Positions 6,170 to 15,109 of a stretch of 40,493 nucleotides of DNA are shown piece after piece; positions within the stretch are counted from its first letter, which is position 1, and each line of letters opens with the position of its first letter. This DNA is from an uncultured Christensenellaceae bacterium. GTDB lineage: Bacteria; Bacillota; Clostridia; Christensenellales; Borkfalkiaceae. The position numbers and the translations under genes were made by a program. The notes beneath the pieces are model-generated. The model did not search any database. It was not told where the DNA came from and worked only from the letters and a program-made list of their open reading frames with translations. The DNA is taken from positions 1-40,493 of the forward strand of contig CAJUSA010000017.1 of assembly GCA_910589015.1 (NCBI GenBank). Reading direction: 5' to 3'.

Positions 6170-7483
6170 ATGTGGTTCAACGAATGCGTGTTTTATCAGA
6201 TCTATCCGCTCGGCGCGTGCGGCGCGGAACGCGAGAACGATTTTAAGGAAGTGCGGCACAGGCTGGGCGCAATCGAACAGGAAATTCCCCGCTTAAAGCA
6301 GCTCGGCGTAGGCGCGGTGCTCTTCAATCCGCTGTTCGAGAGCGAGCGGCACGGGTACGATACCGTCGATTTTTATAAGGTCGACAGGCGGTTGGGCACG
6401 AACGAAGATCTCAAACGGCTGATTACAATCTTCCATGAAAACGACATAAAAGTTGTGTTTGACGGCGTGTTTCACCATGCGGGCAGGGCGTTCCCGCCCT
6501 TTTCGGAAGTGCTTGCAAAGCGCGAGGGCACCGATTACCGCTTCTGGTTCAATATCGATTTTTACGGCAATTCCCCTTATAACGACGGACTCGATTACGA
6601 GAATTGGGAAGGGCATGCGGAATTGGTGAAACTGCGGCTCGAAAACGCCGATTTGCAGCGTTATCTCTTGGACGCCGTGCGATATTGGGTGAACGAATGG
6701 GGGATCGACGGCCTGCGGCTCGACGTGTGCTACAGTTTGCCGCCGTGGTTTATGGAAATGTTGCGCCGCACCGTCAACGAAATCAAATCCGATTTCTTTA
6801 TAGTGGGCGAAGTCATTCATATCGGTAACTTCGCGCAACACGTCTGCCCCGAACGGCTCGACAGCGTGACGAATTACGAGTGCTACAAGGGCATGATTTC
6901 GGCGTTCAACAGCTACAATCTGTTCGAGATCGAGCATTCGCTTACGCGTTTGTTTTCGGCGCAGCCCTGGGCGCTTTATACGGACAAATCTTTAATGAAC
7001 TTTGTCGACAATCACGACGTAGAACGCGCCGCCACCGCGCTCAAAGAAAAGCGCAATCTGCTCAATTTGTATACGCTGCTCTTTACCATGCCCGGCATTC
7101 CGTGCGTGTATTACGGTTCGGAATACGGCGCGGAAGGCGACAAGTCGGATAACGATTATAAGCTGCGCCCGCCCTTTTCCGCAATCGATAAAAACGCGCA
7201 CGGCGATCTGTATGCGCATATCGCAAAGCTGTGTTCGGTGCGAAAAAACAGCCGCGCGCTCGCGTACGGATCGTATTGCAAGGCAACATTGCAAAATACG
7301 AATTTTTCCTTCGTGCGCGAAACGGACGGCGAAAGAATTATCGTTGCGGTCAATATCGGCGAATACGATTGCACGGTGCGCGTCGAAGAGGCGGAAGGAA
7401 CGGACCTTTTAACGGGGCAGGTGCGCAACCTCAACGATATTTATCTGCCGCCGCATTCGGCTTGTATTTACCGAAGAAATTGA
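6170..7483 (+). CDS. GH13 alpha-amylase family glycosidase
   Basis: A 437-residue cytosolic enzyme (no signal peptide) of the GH13 family that hydrolyses or transfers alpha-glucosidic bonds. The catalytic triad is complete: nucleophile D185 in GLRLDVCY, acid/base E214 in IVGEVIH and D283 in FVDNHDVERA. Conserved region I reads VVFDGVFHHAGR. It begins directly with the barrel (NECVFYQIYPLG), so the N-terminal module of classical neopullulanases is absent. The small C-terminal beta domain ends PPHSACIYRRN. Substrate is probably a malto-oligosaccharide or cyclodextrin, by inference. It has its own promoter; glyA follows with a separate promoter overlapping the stop. Confidence 0.9.
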   Translation: MWFNECVFYQIYPLGACGAERENDFKEVRHRLGAIEQEIPRLKQLGVGAVLFNPLFESERHGYDTVDFYKVDRRLGTNEDLKRLITIFHENDIKVVFDGVFHHAGRAFPPFSEVLAKREGTDYRFWFNIDFYGNSPYNDGLDYENWEGHAELVKLRLENADLQRYLLDAVRYWVNEWGIDGLRLDVCYSLPPWFMEMLRRTVNEIKSDFFIVGEVIHIGNFAQHVCPERLDSVTNYECYKGMISAFNSYNLFEIEHSLTRLFSAQPWALYTDKSLMNFVDNHDVERAATALKEKRNLLNLYTLLFTMPGIPCVYYGSEYGAEGDKSDNDYKLRPPFSAIDKNAHGDLYAHIAKLCSVRKNSRALAYGSYCKATLQNTNFSFVRETDGERIIVAVNIGEYDCTVRVEEAEGTDLLTGQVRNLNDIYLPPHSACIYRRN

Positions 7484-7484
7484 G

Positions 7485-7513
7485 TTGCAATTTTTACGCG
7501 GGTGTGATAGAAT
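7485..7513 (+). promoter_or_regulatory. glyA promoter
   Basis: TTGCAA (7485-7490), 17 bp, TAGAAT (7508-7513), immediately after the GH13 stop codon. Confidence 0.8.
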
Positions 7514-7540
7514 AAACAAAAAGAATTGCGGAGAAAGATC

Positions 7541-8791
7541 ATGATCGATTTATCGTGTGTCAAACAAGCCGACCCCGAACTTTATGCGGCAATGGAAAAA
7601 GAGCTTGCCCGCCAGCGCGGCAACCTCGAACTCATTGCAAGCGAAAATATCGTTTCGTCCGCCGTCATGGCGGCAATGGGCAGCCATCTTACCAACAAAT
7701 ACGCCGAGGGATACCCCGGCAAGCGCTATTACGGCGGTTGCGAATTTGTCGACGTCGCCGAGGAGCTGGCGCGCGATCGGCTCAAAAAACTCTTCGGGTG
7801 CGATCATTGCAACGTGCAGCCCCACAGCGGCGCGCAGGCGAACTTCGCGGTATACTTCGCCATGCTCAAACCGGGCGATACGATTATGGGCATGAATCTT
7901 TCGCACGGCGGGCATCTTACCCACGGCTCGCCCGTCAACGTTTCGGGAACGTATTTCAACATCGTGCCCTACGGGGTGTCCGAAACGAGCGAAACCATCG
8001 ATTACGACGAGATGGAAAAAATCGCGTTATCGTGTAAACCGAAACTCATCGTATCGGGCGCCAGCGCCTATCCGCGTACCATCGATTTTGCTCGTATCCG
8101 CGCGATCTGCGACAAGGCGGGCGCGCTCATGATGGTCGATATCGCCCATATCGCGGGGCTTGTGGCGGCGGGCGTGCACCCTTCGCCCGTGCCGTATGCC
8201 GATTTCGTGACGACCACGACGCATAAAACGTTGCGCGGCCCGCGCGGCGGCGCCATCATGTGCAAAGAACAGTATGCAAAGGCGATCGACAAAGCCATCT
8301 TCCCCGGCACGCAGGGCGGACCTTTGATGCATGTGATCGCGGCGAAGGCGGTCGCCTTTCAAGAGGCGCTCACGCCCGCGTTCAAGGAATATCAGAAACA
8401 GATCGTCAGGAATGCGGCGGCAATGGCGGATACGTTCGCGCAACAGGGTGTGCGGCTCGTTTCGGGCGGCACCGACAATCATCTCATGCTTGTCGATCTG
8501 CGTAAAGAGAACATGACGGGCAAAGAGCTCGAAGCGCTGCTTGACCGCGCGCATATCACCGTAAACAAAAATACCATACCGTTCGAAACGGCGTCGCCGT
8601 TCGTAACGAGCGGCGTGCGGATCGGCACGCCCGCAATCACCTCGCGCGGCATGAAGGAAGAAGAATCGAGAGAAGTCGCCCGCCTTGTTACCGAAGTCAT
8701 TCGGGGCGGAGAGGGGGCGGTAGCGGGCGTTTCGAAAAAAGTCGCCGCGCTCTGCGAAAAATTCCCCATTTACAAGAACGATATTTTATAA
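7541..8791 (+). CDS. glyA: Serine hydroxymethyltransferase
   Basis: A 416-residue PLP enzyme converting serine and tetrahydrofolate to glycine and 5,10-methylene-tetrahydrofolate, the main source of one-carbon units. Motifs: LELIASENIVS, NKYAEGYPGKRYYGG, VQPHSGAQAN, the PLP lysine K229 in TTTHKTLRGPRGG and GVRIGTPAITSRG. Length is typical. An upstream in-frame codon at 7526 is less likely because the GGAGAAAG ribosome site (7530-7537) places the start at 7541. It is monocistronic, with its own promoter and a strong terminator. Confidence 0.97.
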   Translation: MIDLSCVKQADPELYAAMEKELARQRGNLELIASENIVSSAVMAAMGSHLTNKYAEGYPGKRYYGGCEFVDVAEELARDRLKKLFGCDHCNVQPHSGAQANFAVYFAMLKPGDTIMGMNLSHGGHLTHGSPVNVSGTYFNIVPYGVSETSETIDYDEMEKIALSCKPKLIVSGASAYPRTIDFARIRAICDKAGALMMVDIAHIAGLVAAGVHPSPVPYADFVTTTTHKTLRGPRGGAIMCKEQYAKAIDKAIFPGTQGGPLMHVIAAKAVAFQEALTPAFKEYQKQIVRNAAAMADTFAQQGVRLVSGGTDNHLMLVDLRKENMTGKELEALLDRAHITVNKNTIPFETASPFVTSGVRIGTPAITSRGMKEEESREVARLVTEVIRGGEGAVAGVSKKVAALCEKFPIYKNDIL

Positions 8792-8804
8792 GCGTAAACG
8801 CATG

Positions 8805-8837
8805 AAAAAAACGCGCCCTTGCGGGGCGCGTTTTTTG
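8805..8837. terminator. Bidirectional terminator after glyA
   Basis: AAAAAACGCGCCC paired with GGGCGCGTTTTTT around a 5-nt loop. It also serves the convergent minus-strand gene that ends at 8849. Confidence 0.9.
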
Positions 8838-8848
8838 GTGCGTTGTTT

Positions 8849-9184
8849 TTACATGCCGATAATCACGGATCCGACGGCTAACCAGACGATTCCCCAAATG
8901 ACGAGCGTCACGATGCTGATGATCAAACCCGCCAGCGCAAGCCCGTTGAGCGAATGCTTTTCGCGTTTAGCATAGCCGATTGCGCTTAAAACAAGTCCGA
9001 TGATCGAGGCGATACAAAAATAAACGCTCAGCCACAGCGATAAAAGGCTTAAAACAAATCCCGCGATTCCCAAACCGTTCACGGGTTTCTTTTCGGTTTG
9101 TTCGAGTGCCTTTTGTGCCACGCCGCAGTGCGGACAGACTACCGCTTTGTCGTCGATCTCTTTGCCGCAATTGTTACAAAACAT
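8849..9184 (-). CDS. Zinc-ribbon membrane protein (DUF4190-like)
   Basis: A 111-residue protein with an N-terminal zinc ribbon (CNNCGKEI...CPHCG, residues 3-24), a short linker and two or three hydrophobic helices (about 43-75 and 85-110) rich in Gly, Leu and Ile. Such small zinc-ribbon plus double-helix proteins are widespread in Firmicutes and of unknown function. The start at 9184 is set by a GGAGGAAA ribosome site. The gene is divergent from the XRE regulator at 9265, and two palindromes lie over its promoter, so it is probably repressed by that regulator. Confidence 0.8.
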   Translation of the reverse strand: MFCNNCGKEIDDKAVVCPHCGVAQKALEQTEKKPVNGLGIAGFVLSLLSLWLSVYFCIASIIGLVLSAIGYAKREKHSLNGLALAGLIISIVTLVIWGIVWLAVGSVIIGM

Positions 9185-9203
9185 CTCACATTTCCTCCAA
9201 ATA

Positions 9204-9220
9204 GTACAAATATCTTGTAC
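9204..9220. promoter_or_regulatory. Operator 1 of the divergent XRE pair
   Basis: GTACAA-N5-TTGTAC, a perfect inverted repeat downstream of the minus-strand start site. A second copy lies exactly 30 bp away at 9234. Confidence 0.75.
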
Positions 9221-9230
9221 TTTTTTCTTT

Positions 9231-9259
9231 ATAATACAAGAAAGTTGTACTTTTGTCAA
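9231..9259 (-). promoter_or_regulatory. Promoter of the zinc-ribbon gene
   Basis: On minus: TTGACA (9259-9254), 17 bp, TATTAT (9236-9231). A plus-strand TATAAT (9230-9235) overlaps it and may drive the XRE gene. Confidence 0.75.
9234..9250. promoter_or_regulatory. Operator 2 of the divergent XRE pair
   Basis: ATACAA-N5-TTGTAC, the same motif with one mismatch, placed inside the minus-strand promoter spacer. The 30-bp distance (about three helical turns) to operator 1 would allow side-by-side dimer binding. Confidence 0.7.
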
Positions 9260-9264
9260 GAGAT

Positions 9265-9474
9265 ATGACAACCAAAATCGCAGAAAATATCAGATTTTAC
9301 CGGAAACAGCTCGGTTTGACGCAGGAAGAGCTTGCTCATTTGCTGTGCGGAAAAAAGAGTCTTGTTTCCAACTACGAAAACGGTTACAGCACGCCCGACG
9401 TGTATACATTATGCCGTCTTGCCGAAATTTTCGGCGTTACGCTTGACGAATTGGTGGAATGGAAGGGGGAATAG
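9265..9474 (+). CDS. XRE-family HTH regulator
   Basis: A 69-residue protein that is essentially one Cro/C1-type helix-turn-helix domain: IAENIRFYRKQLGLTQEELAHLL, recognition helix around KKSLVSNYENG, then VTLDELVEWKGE. The start at 9265 (MTTKIAEN) is chosen over an upstream TTG at 9253 because it fits the HTH domain border, although the ribosome site is weak. It probably binds the two GTACAA-N5-TTGTAC sites just upstream, repressing itself and the divergent zinc-ribbon membrane gene. The stop codon is TAG. Confidence 0.85.
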   Translation: MTTKIAENIRFYRKQLGLTQEELAHLLCGKKSLVSNYENGYSTPDVYTLCRLAEIFGVTLDELVEWKGE

Positions 9475-9516
9475 CCCTTCCCGTTAAAACTTTTATAAAA
9501 ACTTTTGCGTAAAGGC

Positions 9517-9545
9517 TTGTCTTTTTCCGCGGAATGTTGTAAAAT
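9517..9545 (+). promoter_or_regulatory. ppdK promoter
   Basis: TTGTCT (9517-9522), 17 bp, TAAAAT (9540-9545). The ribosome site AGGAGGA lies at 9574-9580. Confidence 0.7.
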
Positions 9546-9589
9546 GGTTTTTGGTTAAAAATGTAAAAAATTCAGGAGGAAACTTTAAC

Positions 9590-12238
9590 ATGGCAAAAAA
9601 GTATTGTTACCTTTTCACCGAAGGTAACGCGAAAATGCGCGAAATTCTCGGCGGCAAGGGCGCGAACCTTGCGGAAATGACCAACATCGGTCTTCCCGTT
9701 CCCCAGGGTTTCACGATTTCGACCGAGGCTTGCACGCAGTATTACGAGGACGGCAGACAGATCAATCCTTCGATCCAGGCCGAAATCATGGAATACATCG
9801 ACAAGATGGAAAAAATCACGGGCAAGAAGTTCGGCGACAAAGAGAACCCCCTGCTCGTTTCCGTCCGTTCGGGTGCGAGAGCGTCGATGCCCGGCATGAT
9901 GGACACCATTCTCAACCTCGGTCTGAACGAGACGGTCGTCAATACCATTGCGACGAAATCGAACAACCCCCGTTGGGCGTGGGACTGCTACAGAAGATTT
10001 ATCCAGATGTTCTCCGACGTCGTTATGGAAGTCGGTAAAAAATACTTTGAAAAGCTCATCGACGAGATGAAAGAGAAGAAGGGCGTGACGCAGGACGTCG
10101 ATCTGACGGCGGACGATCTGAAAGATCTTGCGATGCAGTTCAAAAAAGAGTACAAAAAGCAGCTCAAAAAGGACTTCCCCGACGATCCCAAGGAGCAGCT
10201 TTTCGAGGCGATCAAAGCGGTGTTCCGTTCGTGGGACAACCCCCGCGCGAATATCTACCGTATGGACCACGATATCCCTTATTCGTGGGGTACGGCGGTC
10301 AACGTGCAGATGATGGCGTTCGGCAACATGGGCGACAACTGCGGTACGGGCGTTGCGTTCACGCGTAATCCCGCGACGGGTGAAAAAGGTCTTATGGGTG
10401 AATTCCTCACCAACGCACAGGGCGAAGACGTCGTTGCAGGCGTCCGCACGCCGATGCCCATCGCCAAAATGGCGGAAATCTTCCCCGAAGTGTACAAGCA
10501 ATTCCTCGAAGTCTGCAAAACGCTTGAAAACCACTACCGCGACATGCAGGATATGGAATTCACCGTCGAGAACGAGAAACTCTATATGTTGCAGACGCGT
10601 AACGGTAAACGCACGGCTGCCGCGGCGATTAAGATCGCATGCGACCTCATCGACGAAGGCATGATCACCGAGCAGGAAGCGCTTATGCAGATCGACGCGA
10701 AGTCGCTCGACATGCTTCTTCACCCGCAGTTCGATCCCAAAGCGCTCAAAGAGGCGGATAAGAAGAACGTTGTCGGAAAGGGTATTGCGGCTTCCCCCGG
10801 TGCGGCGGCAGGTCAGATCGTCTTCACGGCGGAAGACGCCGTGATCGAAGGCAAGAAGGGCAAGAAGGTCGTGCTCGTCCGTCTTGAAACTTCCCCCGAA
10901 GATATCGAGGGCATGAAATACGCGCAGGGCATTCTCACCGTGCGCGGCGGGCAGACTTCGCACGCGGCAGTCGTTGCGCGCGGCATGGGTACCTGCTGCG
11001 TTTCGGGCTGCGGCGACATCAAAATGGACGAAGAGAACAAGCAGTTCACCCTTGCGGGTAAAGTGTATCACGAGGGCGACGGCATTTCCCTCGACGGTTC
11101 GACGGGTAACATCTACGATTGCCTCATCCCCACCGTTCCCGCCGATCCCAACAGCGGCTACTTCGGCAGAATTATGGAACTTGCCGACAAATACAAGGCA
11201 ATGGGCGTGAGAACCAACGCCGATACGCCGAAAGATGCGAAACAGGCGGCTGCGTTCGGCGCGCAGGGTATCGGTCTGTGCCGTACCGAGCACATGTTCT
11301 TCGGGGAAGGCAGAATTGATAAATTCCGCGAAATGATCTGCTCGGAAACGGTGGAAGAACGCGAAAAGGCGCTCGACAAGATCGAGCCGATGCAGCAGGC
11401 TGACTTCGAAGGCTTGTTCGAGGCGCTCGGCGGTTATCCCGTAACCATTCGTTTCCTCGACCCGCCCCTTCACGAGTTCGTTCCCACGGACGAGGCGGAT
11501 ATCGCGGCGCTCGCCAAATCGCAGGGCAAATCGGTTGCGCAGATCAAACAGCTTATTTCCGATCTGCACGAGTTCAACCCCATGATGGGTCACCGCGGCT
11601 GCCGTCTTACGGTAACCTATCCCGAAATTGCCGTTATGCAGACCAAAGCCGTCATCAAAGCGGCGATCGCGGTTAAGAAAAAGCACAAGGATTGGAACAT
11701 TGTTCCCGAAATCATGATTCCGCTCACGGGCGAAGTGAAAGAGCTGAAATACGTGAAGGATATCGTTGTGAAAACGGCGGACGAAGTGATTGCGAAGGCG
11801 AAATCCGATCTGAAATACGAAGTCGGCACGATGATCGAAATTCCCCGTGCGGCGCTCACGGCGGACGAGATCGCCAAAGAGGCGGAATTCTTCTGCTTCG
11901 GCACGAACGACCTTACGCAGATGACCTTCGGGTTCTCGCGCGACGACGCCGGTAAATTCCTTCCTTCGTACTATGCAAACAAAATTTACGAGAGCGATCC
12001 GTTTGCCCGTCTTGATACGGTCGGCGTCGGCAAGCTCATGGATACGGCGGTCACGCTCGGCAAAAAGACCCGTCCTGAAATTCACTGCGGCATTTGCGGC
12101 GAACACGGCGGCGATCCTTCTTCGATCGAGTTCTGCCACAGCATCGGCTTGAATTACGTTTCCTGCTCGCCTTACCGTGTGCCCATCGCACGCCTTGCGG
12201 CCGCACAAGCCAACATTCGCCAGCCTCGTAATAAATAA
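9590..12238 (+). CDS. ppdK: Pyruvate, phosphate dikinase
   Basis: An 882-residue cytosolic enzyme that interconverts pyruvate, ATP and phosphate with phosphoenolpyruvate, AMP and pyrophosphate, central to PPi-linked glycolysis in many anaerobes. Domain order: N-terminal ATP-grasp (GGKGANLAEM near residue 20), the swivelling phosphohistidine domain with catalytic H458 in GGQTSHAAVVARG, and the C-terminal PEP/pyruvate barrel (GLCRTEHMFF, GFSRDD) with catalytic C833 in EIHCGICGEHGGDP. Length matches Clostridium symbiosum PPDK. A longer frame opens at 9551, but the AGGAGGA site fixes the start at 9590. The gene is monocistronic and uses codons typical of a highly expressed gene. Confidence 0.98.
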   Translation: MAKKYCYLFTEGNAKMREILGGKGANLAEMTNIGLPVPQGFTISTEACTQYYEDGRQINPSIQAEIMEYIDKMEKITGKKFGDKENPLLVSVRSGARASMPGMMDTILNLGLNETVVNTIATKSNNPRWAWDCYRRFIQMFSDVVMEVGKKYFEKLIDEMKEKKGVTQDVDLTADDLKDLAMQFKKEYKKQLKKDFPDDPKEQLFEAIKAVFRSWDNPRANIYRMDHDIPYSWGTAVNVQMMAFGNMGDNCGTGVAFTRNPATGEKGLMGEFLTNAQGEDVVAGVRTPMPIAKMAEIFPEVYKQFLEVCKTLENHYRDMQDMEFTVENEKLYMLQTRNGKRTAAAAIKIACDLIDEGMITEQEALMQIDAKSLDMLLHPQFDPKALKEADKKNVVGKGIAASPGAAAGQIVFTAEDAVIEGKKGKKVVLVRLETSPEDIEGMKYAQGILTVRGGQTSHAAVVARGMGTCCVSGCGDIKMDEENKQFTLAGKVYHEGDGISLDGSTGNIYDCLIPTVPADPNSGYFGRIMELADKYKAMGVRTNADTPKDAKQAAAFGAQGIGLCRTEHMFFGEGRIDKFREMICSETVEEREKALDKIEPMQQADFEGLFEALGGYPVTIRFLDPPLHEFVPTDEADIAALAKSQGKSVAQIKQLISDLHEFNPMMGHRGCRLTVTYPEIAVMQTKAVIKAAIAVKKKHKDWNIVPEIMIPLTGEVKELKYVKDIVVKTADEVIAKAKSDLKYEVGTMIEIPRAALTADEIAKEAEFFCFGTNDLTQMTFGFSRDDAGKFLPSYYANKIYESDPFARLDTVGVGKLMDTAVTLGKKTRPEIHCGICGEHGGDPSSIEFCHSIGLNYVSCSPYRVPIARLAAAQANIRQPRNK

Positions 12239-12247
12239 GTCAAATTA

Positions 12248-12276
12248 GGCCGTTTTCGTTAGAAAACGGCCTTTTT
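12248..12276 (+). terminator. ppdK terminator
   Basis: GGCCGTTTTC (12248-12257) pairs with GAAAACGGCC (12262-12271), followed by TTTTTA. Confidence 0.95.
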
Positions 12277-12300
12277 ATGCCCATTTTATGTAAAATTATT

Positions 12301-12526
12301 GCTAGTCTTGCATTTGTATGTATTGATAAAATAATCTTTTCGTGTAATAGAAAATTAGATTTTTTGCTTGCTATTACACTGATTTTCTGTAGTACCGCAG
12401 CTAGGTGGGTAATAAACAATTTAATAACTATTTATAAAGCCCTGCAATTAAGTATTTGCAGGGCTTTCACGTTCTCTTGATAGGGTGTATTTTAAGATAA
12501 CCAATACAAGTAAAGGAGAACAAAAA
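12301..12526. other. Left arm of the island, non-coding
   Basis: No gene seen. A perfect 12-bp stem (AAAGCCCTGCAA, 12436-12447, with TTGCAGGGCTTT, 12456-12467) lies 60 bp before the recombinase. No T-run follows on either strand, so it may be an mRNA structure or an att-related palindrome rather than a terminator. Confidence 0.5.
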
Positions 12527-14254
12527 ATGAAAAATTATCAAACAAACAGCAACAGAAAAGTAGTGTTCTATGGACGGGTATCTACGGAACACGAAGCGCA
12601 AACTTATGCATTGTGTAATCAAATGCAATGGTATGAGGAATTAAAGAAAAATTATCCGAATTGGATTGTTATTGAAAGATACGTGGATGACGGTATTACC
12701 GGAACGCAGGCAAAGAAGCGTCCTGAATTTATGCGTATGATAGACGATGCAAAACTTGGAAAATTTGATTTAATAGTTACTCGAGAGGTTTCAAGATTTG
12801 CACGGAACACAATAGACTGTCTTGAAGTTACAAGGCAATTAAAAAATTATGGAGTAGAAGTATTTTTTGTACAGGAGGGAATATGGACTATGGAAAATGA
12901 AGGAGAAATGAATTTAACTATAAGGGCAATGGTTGCACAGGAAGAAAGTCGCAAGATGTCGGAAAGAATTAAAGCGGGACAAGCTATAAGCAGAAAGAAC
13001 GGTGTTTTATACGGGAACGGAAATTTGCTTGGATATGATAGGGTAGGCGATACTTATGTAATCAATGAAGAGCAAGCGGAAACCGTGAGAATGATTTTTA
13101 ATATGTACGAGTCGGGTTATGGACTTCAAATGATTAGGGATGAACTTATTAAAAGAGAAAGAAAAAATTCCAGCGGACTTGTCAAATGGGATAATACAAG
13201 AATATTGCGTTGCTTGCATAACTCTGCTTATAAGGGGGTTGTTGCTTATAATAAATCACATAGGAATAACTATCTTGAACAGAAAGTGATAGTCAACCGT
13301 GACGAGAATACATTTGAGTATGTTACTGCAAACTTTGAGCCGATAATTTTAGAAGAACAATGGGAACACTGCAAACTTATCAGAGAAAGTAAACGGCAGT
13401 TGTGTGTGGTGGTTAATGAGAACGGCACACTGAAAAAGCAATATTTTGGAGTACATAGTAGCGGAAATGTCTGGACAAAAAAGTTGAGATGCCGATGTGG
13501 TTCTTCTATGCGCATGGATAAATGGCGGCCGAAATTAAACGGTGAAAGACCTGTGGGGTATAAATGCTATAATCAGTTGAATAAGGGAGCAAATAAAATT
13601 ACAGATAGAGAAGGCGAAGGCTTTTGCAATATGCGAGCTATTTGCGGGTGGAAACTTGAGATGATGGCAAAGGCAGTTTTTAGAAAGGTTTGGAAAGATA
13701 GCGAGCTATTAGCAAAATCCATTAAAATTTTTATGAACGAAACAGTTTTGGAACAGCAAGATATCGATAGAATAAGAAATGAATATAGATTGGAAATTAA
13801 AAAGTTTGCCGAAAAAGCTGAACGCTTAATCGAAATGCGGATGAACGGTGAAATAGACCGAGATACATATTTAAGATTTAAAGCAACTGTTGAGGCGGAT
13901 AAAACACAAGCTGAACAGCAATTGCTTTATTATGAAAGTTTGCCGAGAGTTGCACAAGCACATCCGTTTTCAAAAGAAGAAATCAAAAAGCATTTGCTTG
14001 AATTTATTTCGCCAAACAATATTGACTTCGATGAAAATATTATAGATAAATTTGTAACGCAAATCAAAGTTGAAAGTGAAATCGATTTCTCTTGGTATTT
14101 ACGTTTTGATCTAAAAGAAAACTATGATACGGAAAAGAGGCGTTATTGTACTTTAACTATTCCGTTCAAAGATGCCTTGAAATATAGAAATAACAGAAAA
14201 CAACTCTTAAGGCAAAATCAATATAAAGAATTAGAAGTAAGAGTATATATTTGA
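12527..14254 (+). CDS. Large serine recombinase (integrase)
   Basis: A 575-residue site-specific recombinase. The N-terminal resolvase domain has nucleophile S19 in YGRVSTEHEA, then DDGITGT and the arginine motif TREVSRFARN. The recombinase domain (about 160-300) includes NGNLLGYDR and LHNSAYKGVV. A zinc ribbon starts at CRCG (about 322) and continues YKC...FCNMRAICGW. A coiled-coil region (about 405-470) contains RLIEMRMNGEIDRDTYLRFKA, typical of this class. All expected domains are present and no frameshift was seen, so it may be active. The AAAGGAGA ribosome site fixes the start at 12527; the frame open from 12485 is upstream extension. It probably integrated this island. No recombination directionality factor was recognised, although the small frame at 17906 is a candidate by position only. 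Confidence 0.92.
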   Translation: MKNYQTNSNRKVVFYGRVSTEHEAQTYALCNQMQWYEELKKNYPNWIVIERYVDDGITGTQAKKRPEFMRMIDDAKLGKFDLIVTREVSRFARNTIDCLEVTRQLKNYGVEVFFVQEGIWTMENEGEMNLTIRAMVAQEESRKMSERIKAGQAISRKNGVLYGNGNLLGYDRVGDTYVINEEQAETVRMIFNMYESGYGLQMIRDELIKRERKNSSGLVKWDNTRILRCLHNSAYKGVVAYNKSHRNNYLEQKVIVNRDENTFEYVTANFEPIILEEQWEHCKLIRESKRQLCVVVNENGTLKKQYFGVHSSGNVWTKKLRCRCGSSMRMDKWRPKLNGERPVGYKCYNQLNKGANKITDREGEGFCNMRAICGWKLEMMAKAVFRKVWKDSELLAKSIKIFMNETVLEQQDIDRIRNEYRLEIKKFAEKAERLIEMRMNGEIDRDTYLRFKATVEADKTQAEQQLLYYESLPRVAQAHPFSKEEIKKHLLEFISPNNIDFDENIIDKFVTQIKVESEIDFSWYLRFDLKENYDTEKRRYCTLTIPFKDALKYRNNRKQLLRQNQYKELEVRVYI

Positions 14255-14344
14255 TCAATTATTAAAAGTGATGACCTAAATGCCACTGTGAATGCACTTG
14301 TAAAATCAAAAGAAACATAAATTTAATTTTCTATACCCAAATGC

Positions 14345-14400
14345 TTGACATTGTATCGTTGCAATGATATACTTTAATTAAAGTATCGTTGTGGTGATAC
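14345..14400 (+). promoter_or_regulatory. Promoter with two operators, DUF3990/XRE operon
   Basis: Promoter TTGACA (14345-14350), 17 bp, TATACT (14368-14373). Operator 1 TATCGTTGCAATGATA (14354-14369) fills the spacer; operator 2 GTATCGTTGTGGTGATAC (14383-14400) lies over the start region. Centres are 30 bp apart, with ACTTTAATTAAAGT, another palindrome, between them. This is the layout of an autorepressed toxin-antitoxin promoter. Confidence 0.8.
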
Positions 14401-14413
14401 TTTGGAGGTTGGT

Positions 14414-15109
14414 ATGAAGAAAGAAATTTTACATGGGTCGGAGTTTATTATCAAAAAACCCGAGCTTAAGCTTGGGAAGACTACGAATGATTATGGACAA
14501 GGTTTTTATTGTACGACGCTTCCGGAAATGGCCAAGGAGTGGGCATGCAAAGATAATCATGATGGATTTATGAATTGTTATCTATTAGATGACGATAATT
14601 TGAAGTATCTGAATTTATTGGATGGAAAGCATACAGTTCTCAACTGGATAGCACTCTTGCTTCAACATCGCACTTTTACTATTCAGGATGAAATTGCAAG
14701 AGATGCAAGAGAATATATAATAAACAATTTTTCAATTGATACTTCTATCTATGATGTAATAATAGGATATAGGGCTGATGATTCATACTTTTCGTTTGCT
14801 CAGTCTTTTGTCAGCAATGCGCTACCGATGAGGAGTTTATCTCGTGCGTTACAGCTCGGGAAATTGGGAGAGCAGACCGTTTTAGTTTCCGAAAAGGCTT
14901 TTGAGAGAATTGCGTTTGTAGATGCTGTTCCCGTTGCGAAAGAGGAATATTATCCTAAATTTTTGGCAAGAGATACAGAAGCAAGAAGATCTTTTAGGGA
15001 AGATATAAAAAAAAAGAAACCTTATAGGGAAGATATTTTTGTAATGGATATATTGAGGGAGGAAATGAAGAATGACGATCCGCGCATTCAACGAATTATA
15101 CTTGAATGA
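14414..15109 (+). CDS. DUF3990 protein, putative toxin
   Basis: A 231-residue cytosolic protein. The N-terminus ILHGSEFIIKKPEL...DYGQGFYCTT...AKEWA matches the DUF3990 pattern (HGS, then GxGFY, then WA), which I recall being placed among ADP-ribosyltransferase-like folds; the H, GFY and later Glu/Gln residues would form the NAD pocket. It is followed, with a 38-bp overlap, by an XRE-domain protein under an autoregulated promoter. That fits a two-gene toxin-antitoxin module with the toxin first. The target is unknown. The GGAGG site (14404-14408) puts the start at 14414, not at the TTG at 14402. Family assignment is fairly sure; toxicity is inference. Confidence 0.72.
   Translation: MKKEILHGSEFIIKKPELKLGKTTNDYGQGFYCTTLPEMAKEWACKDNHDGFMNCYLLDDDNLKYLNLLDGKHTVLNWIALLLQHRTFTIQDEIARDAREYIINNFSIDTSIYDVIIGYRADDSYFSFAQSFVSNALPMRSLSRALQLGKLGEQTVLVSEKAFERIAFVDAVPVAKEEYYPKFLARDTEARRSFREDIKKKKPYREDIFVMDILREEMKNDDPRIQRIILE

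Noticed and set aside
9572..12208. 878-codon minus-strand frame opposite ppdK
   Set aside because: The plus strand encodes a complete, motif-perfect PPDK; the antisense frame has a biased Arg/His/Phe composition and no family signature, a common shadow in GC-rich genes.
12436..12467. Perfect hairpin before the recombinase as a terminator
   Set aside because: No T-run follows on either strand; recorded only as a structure.
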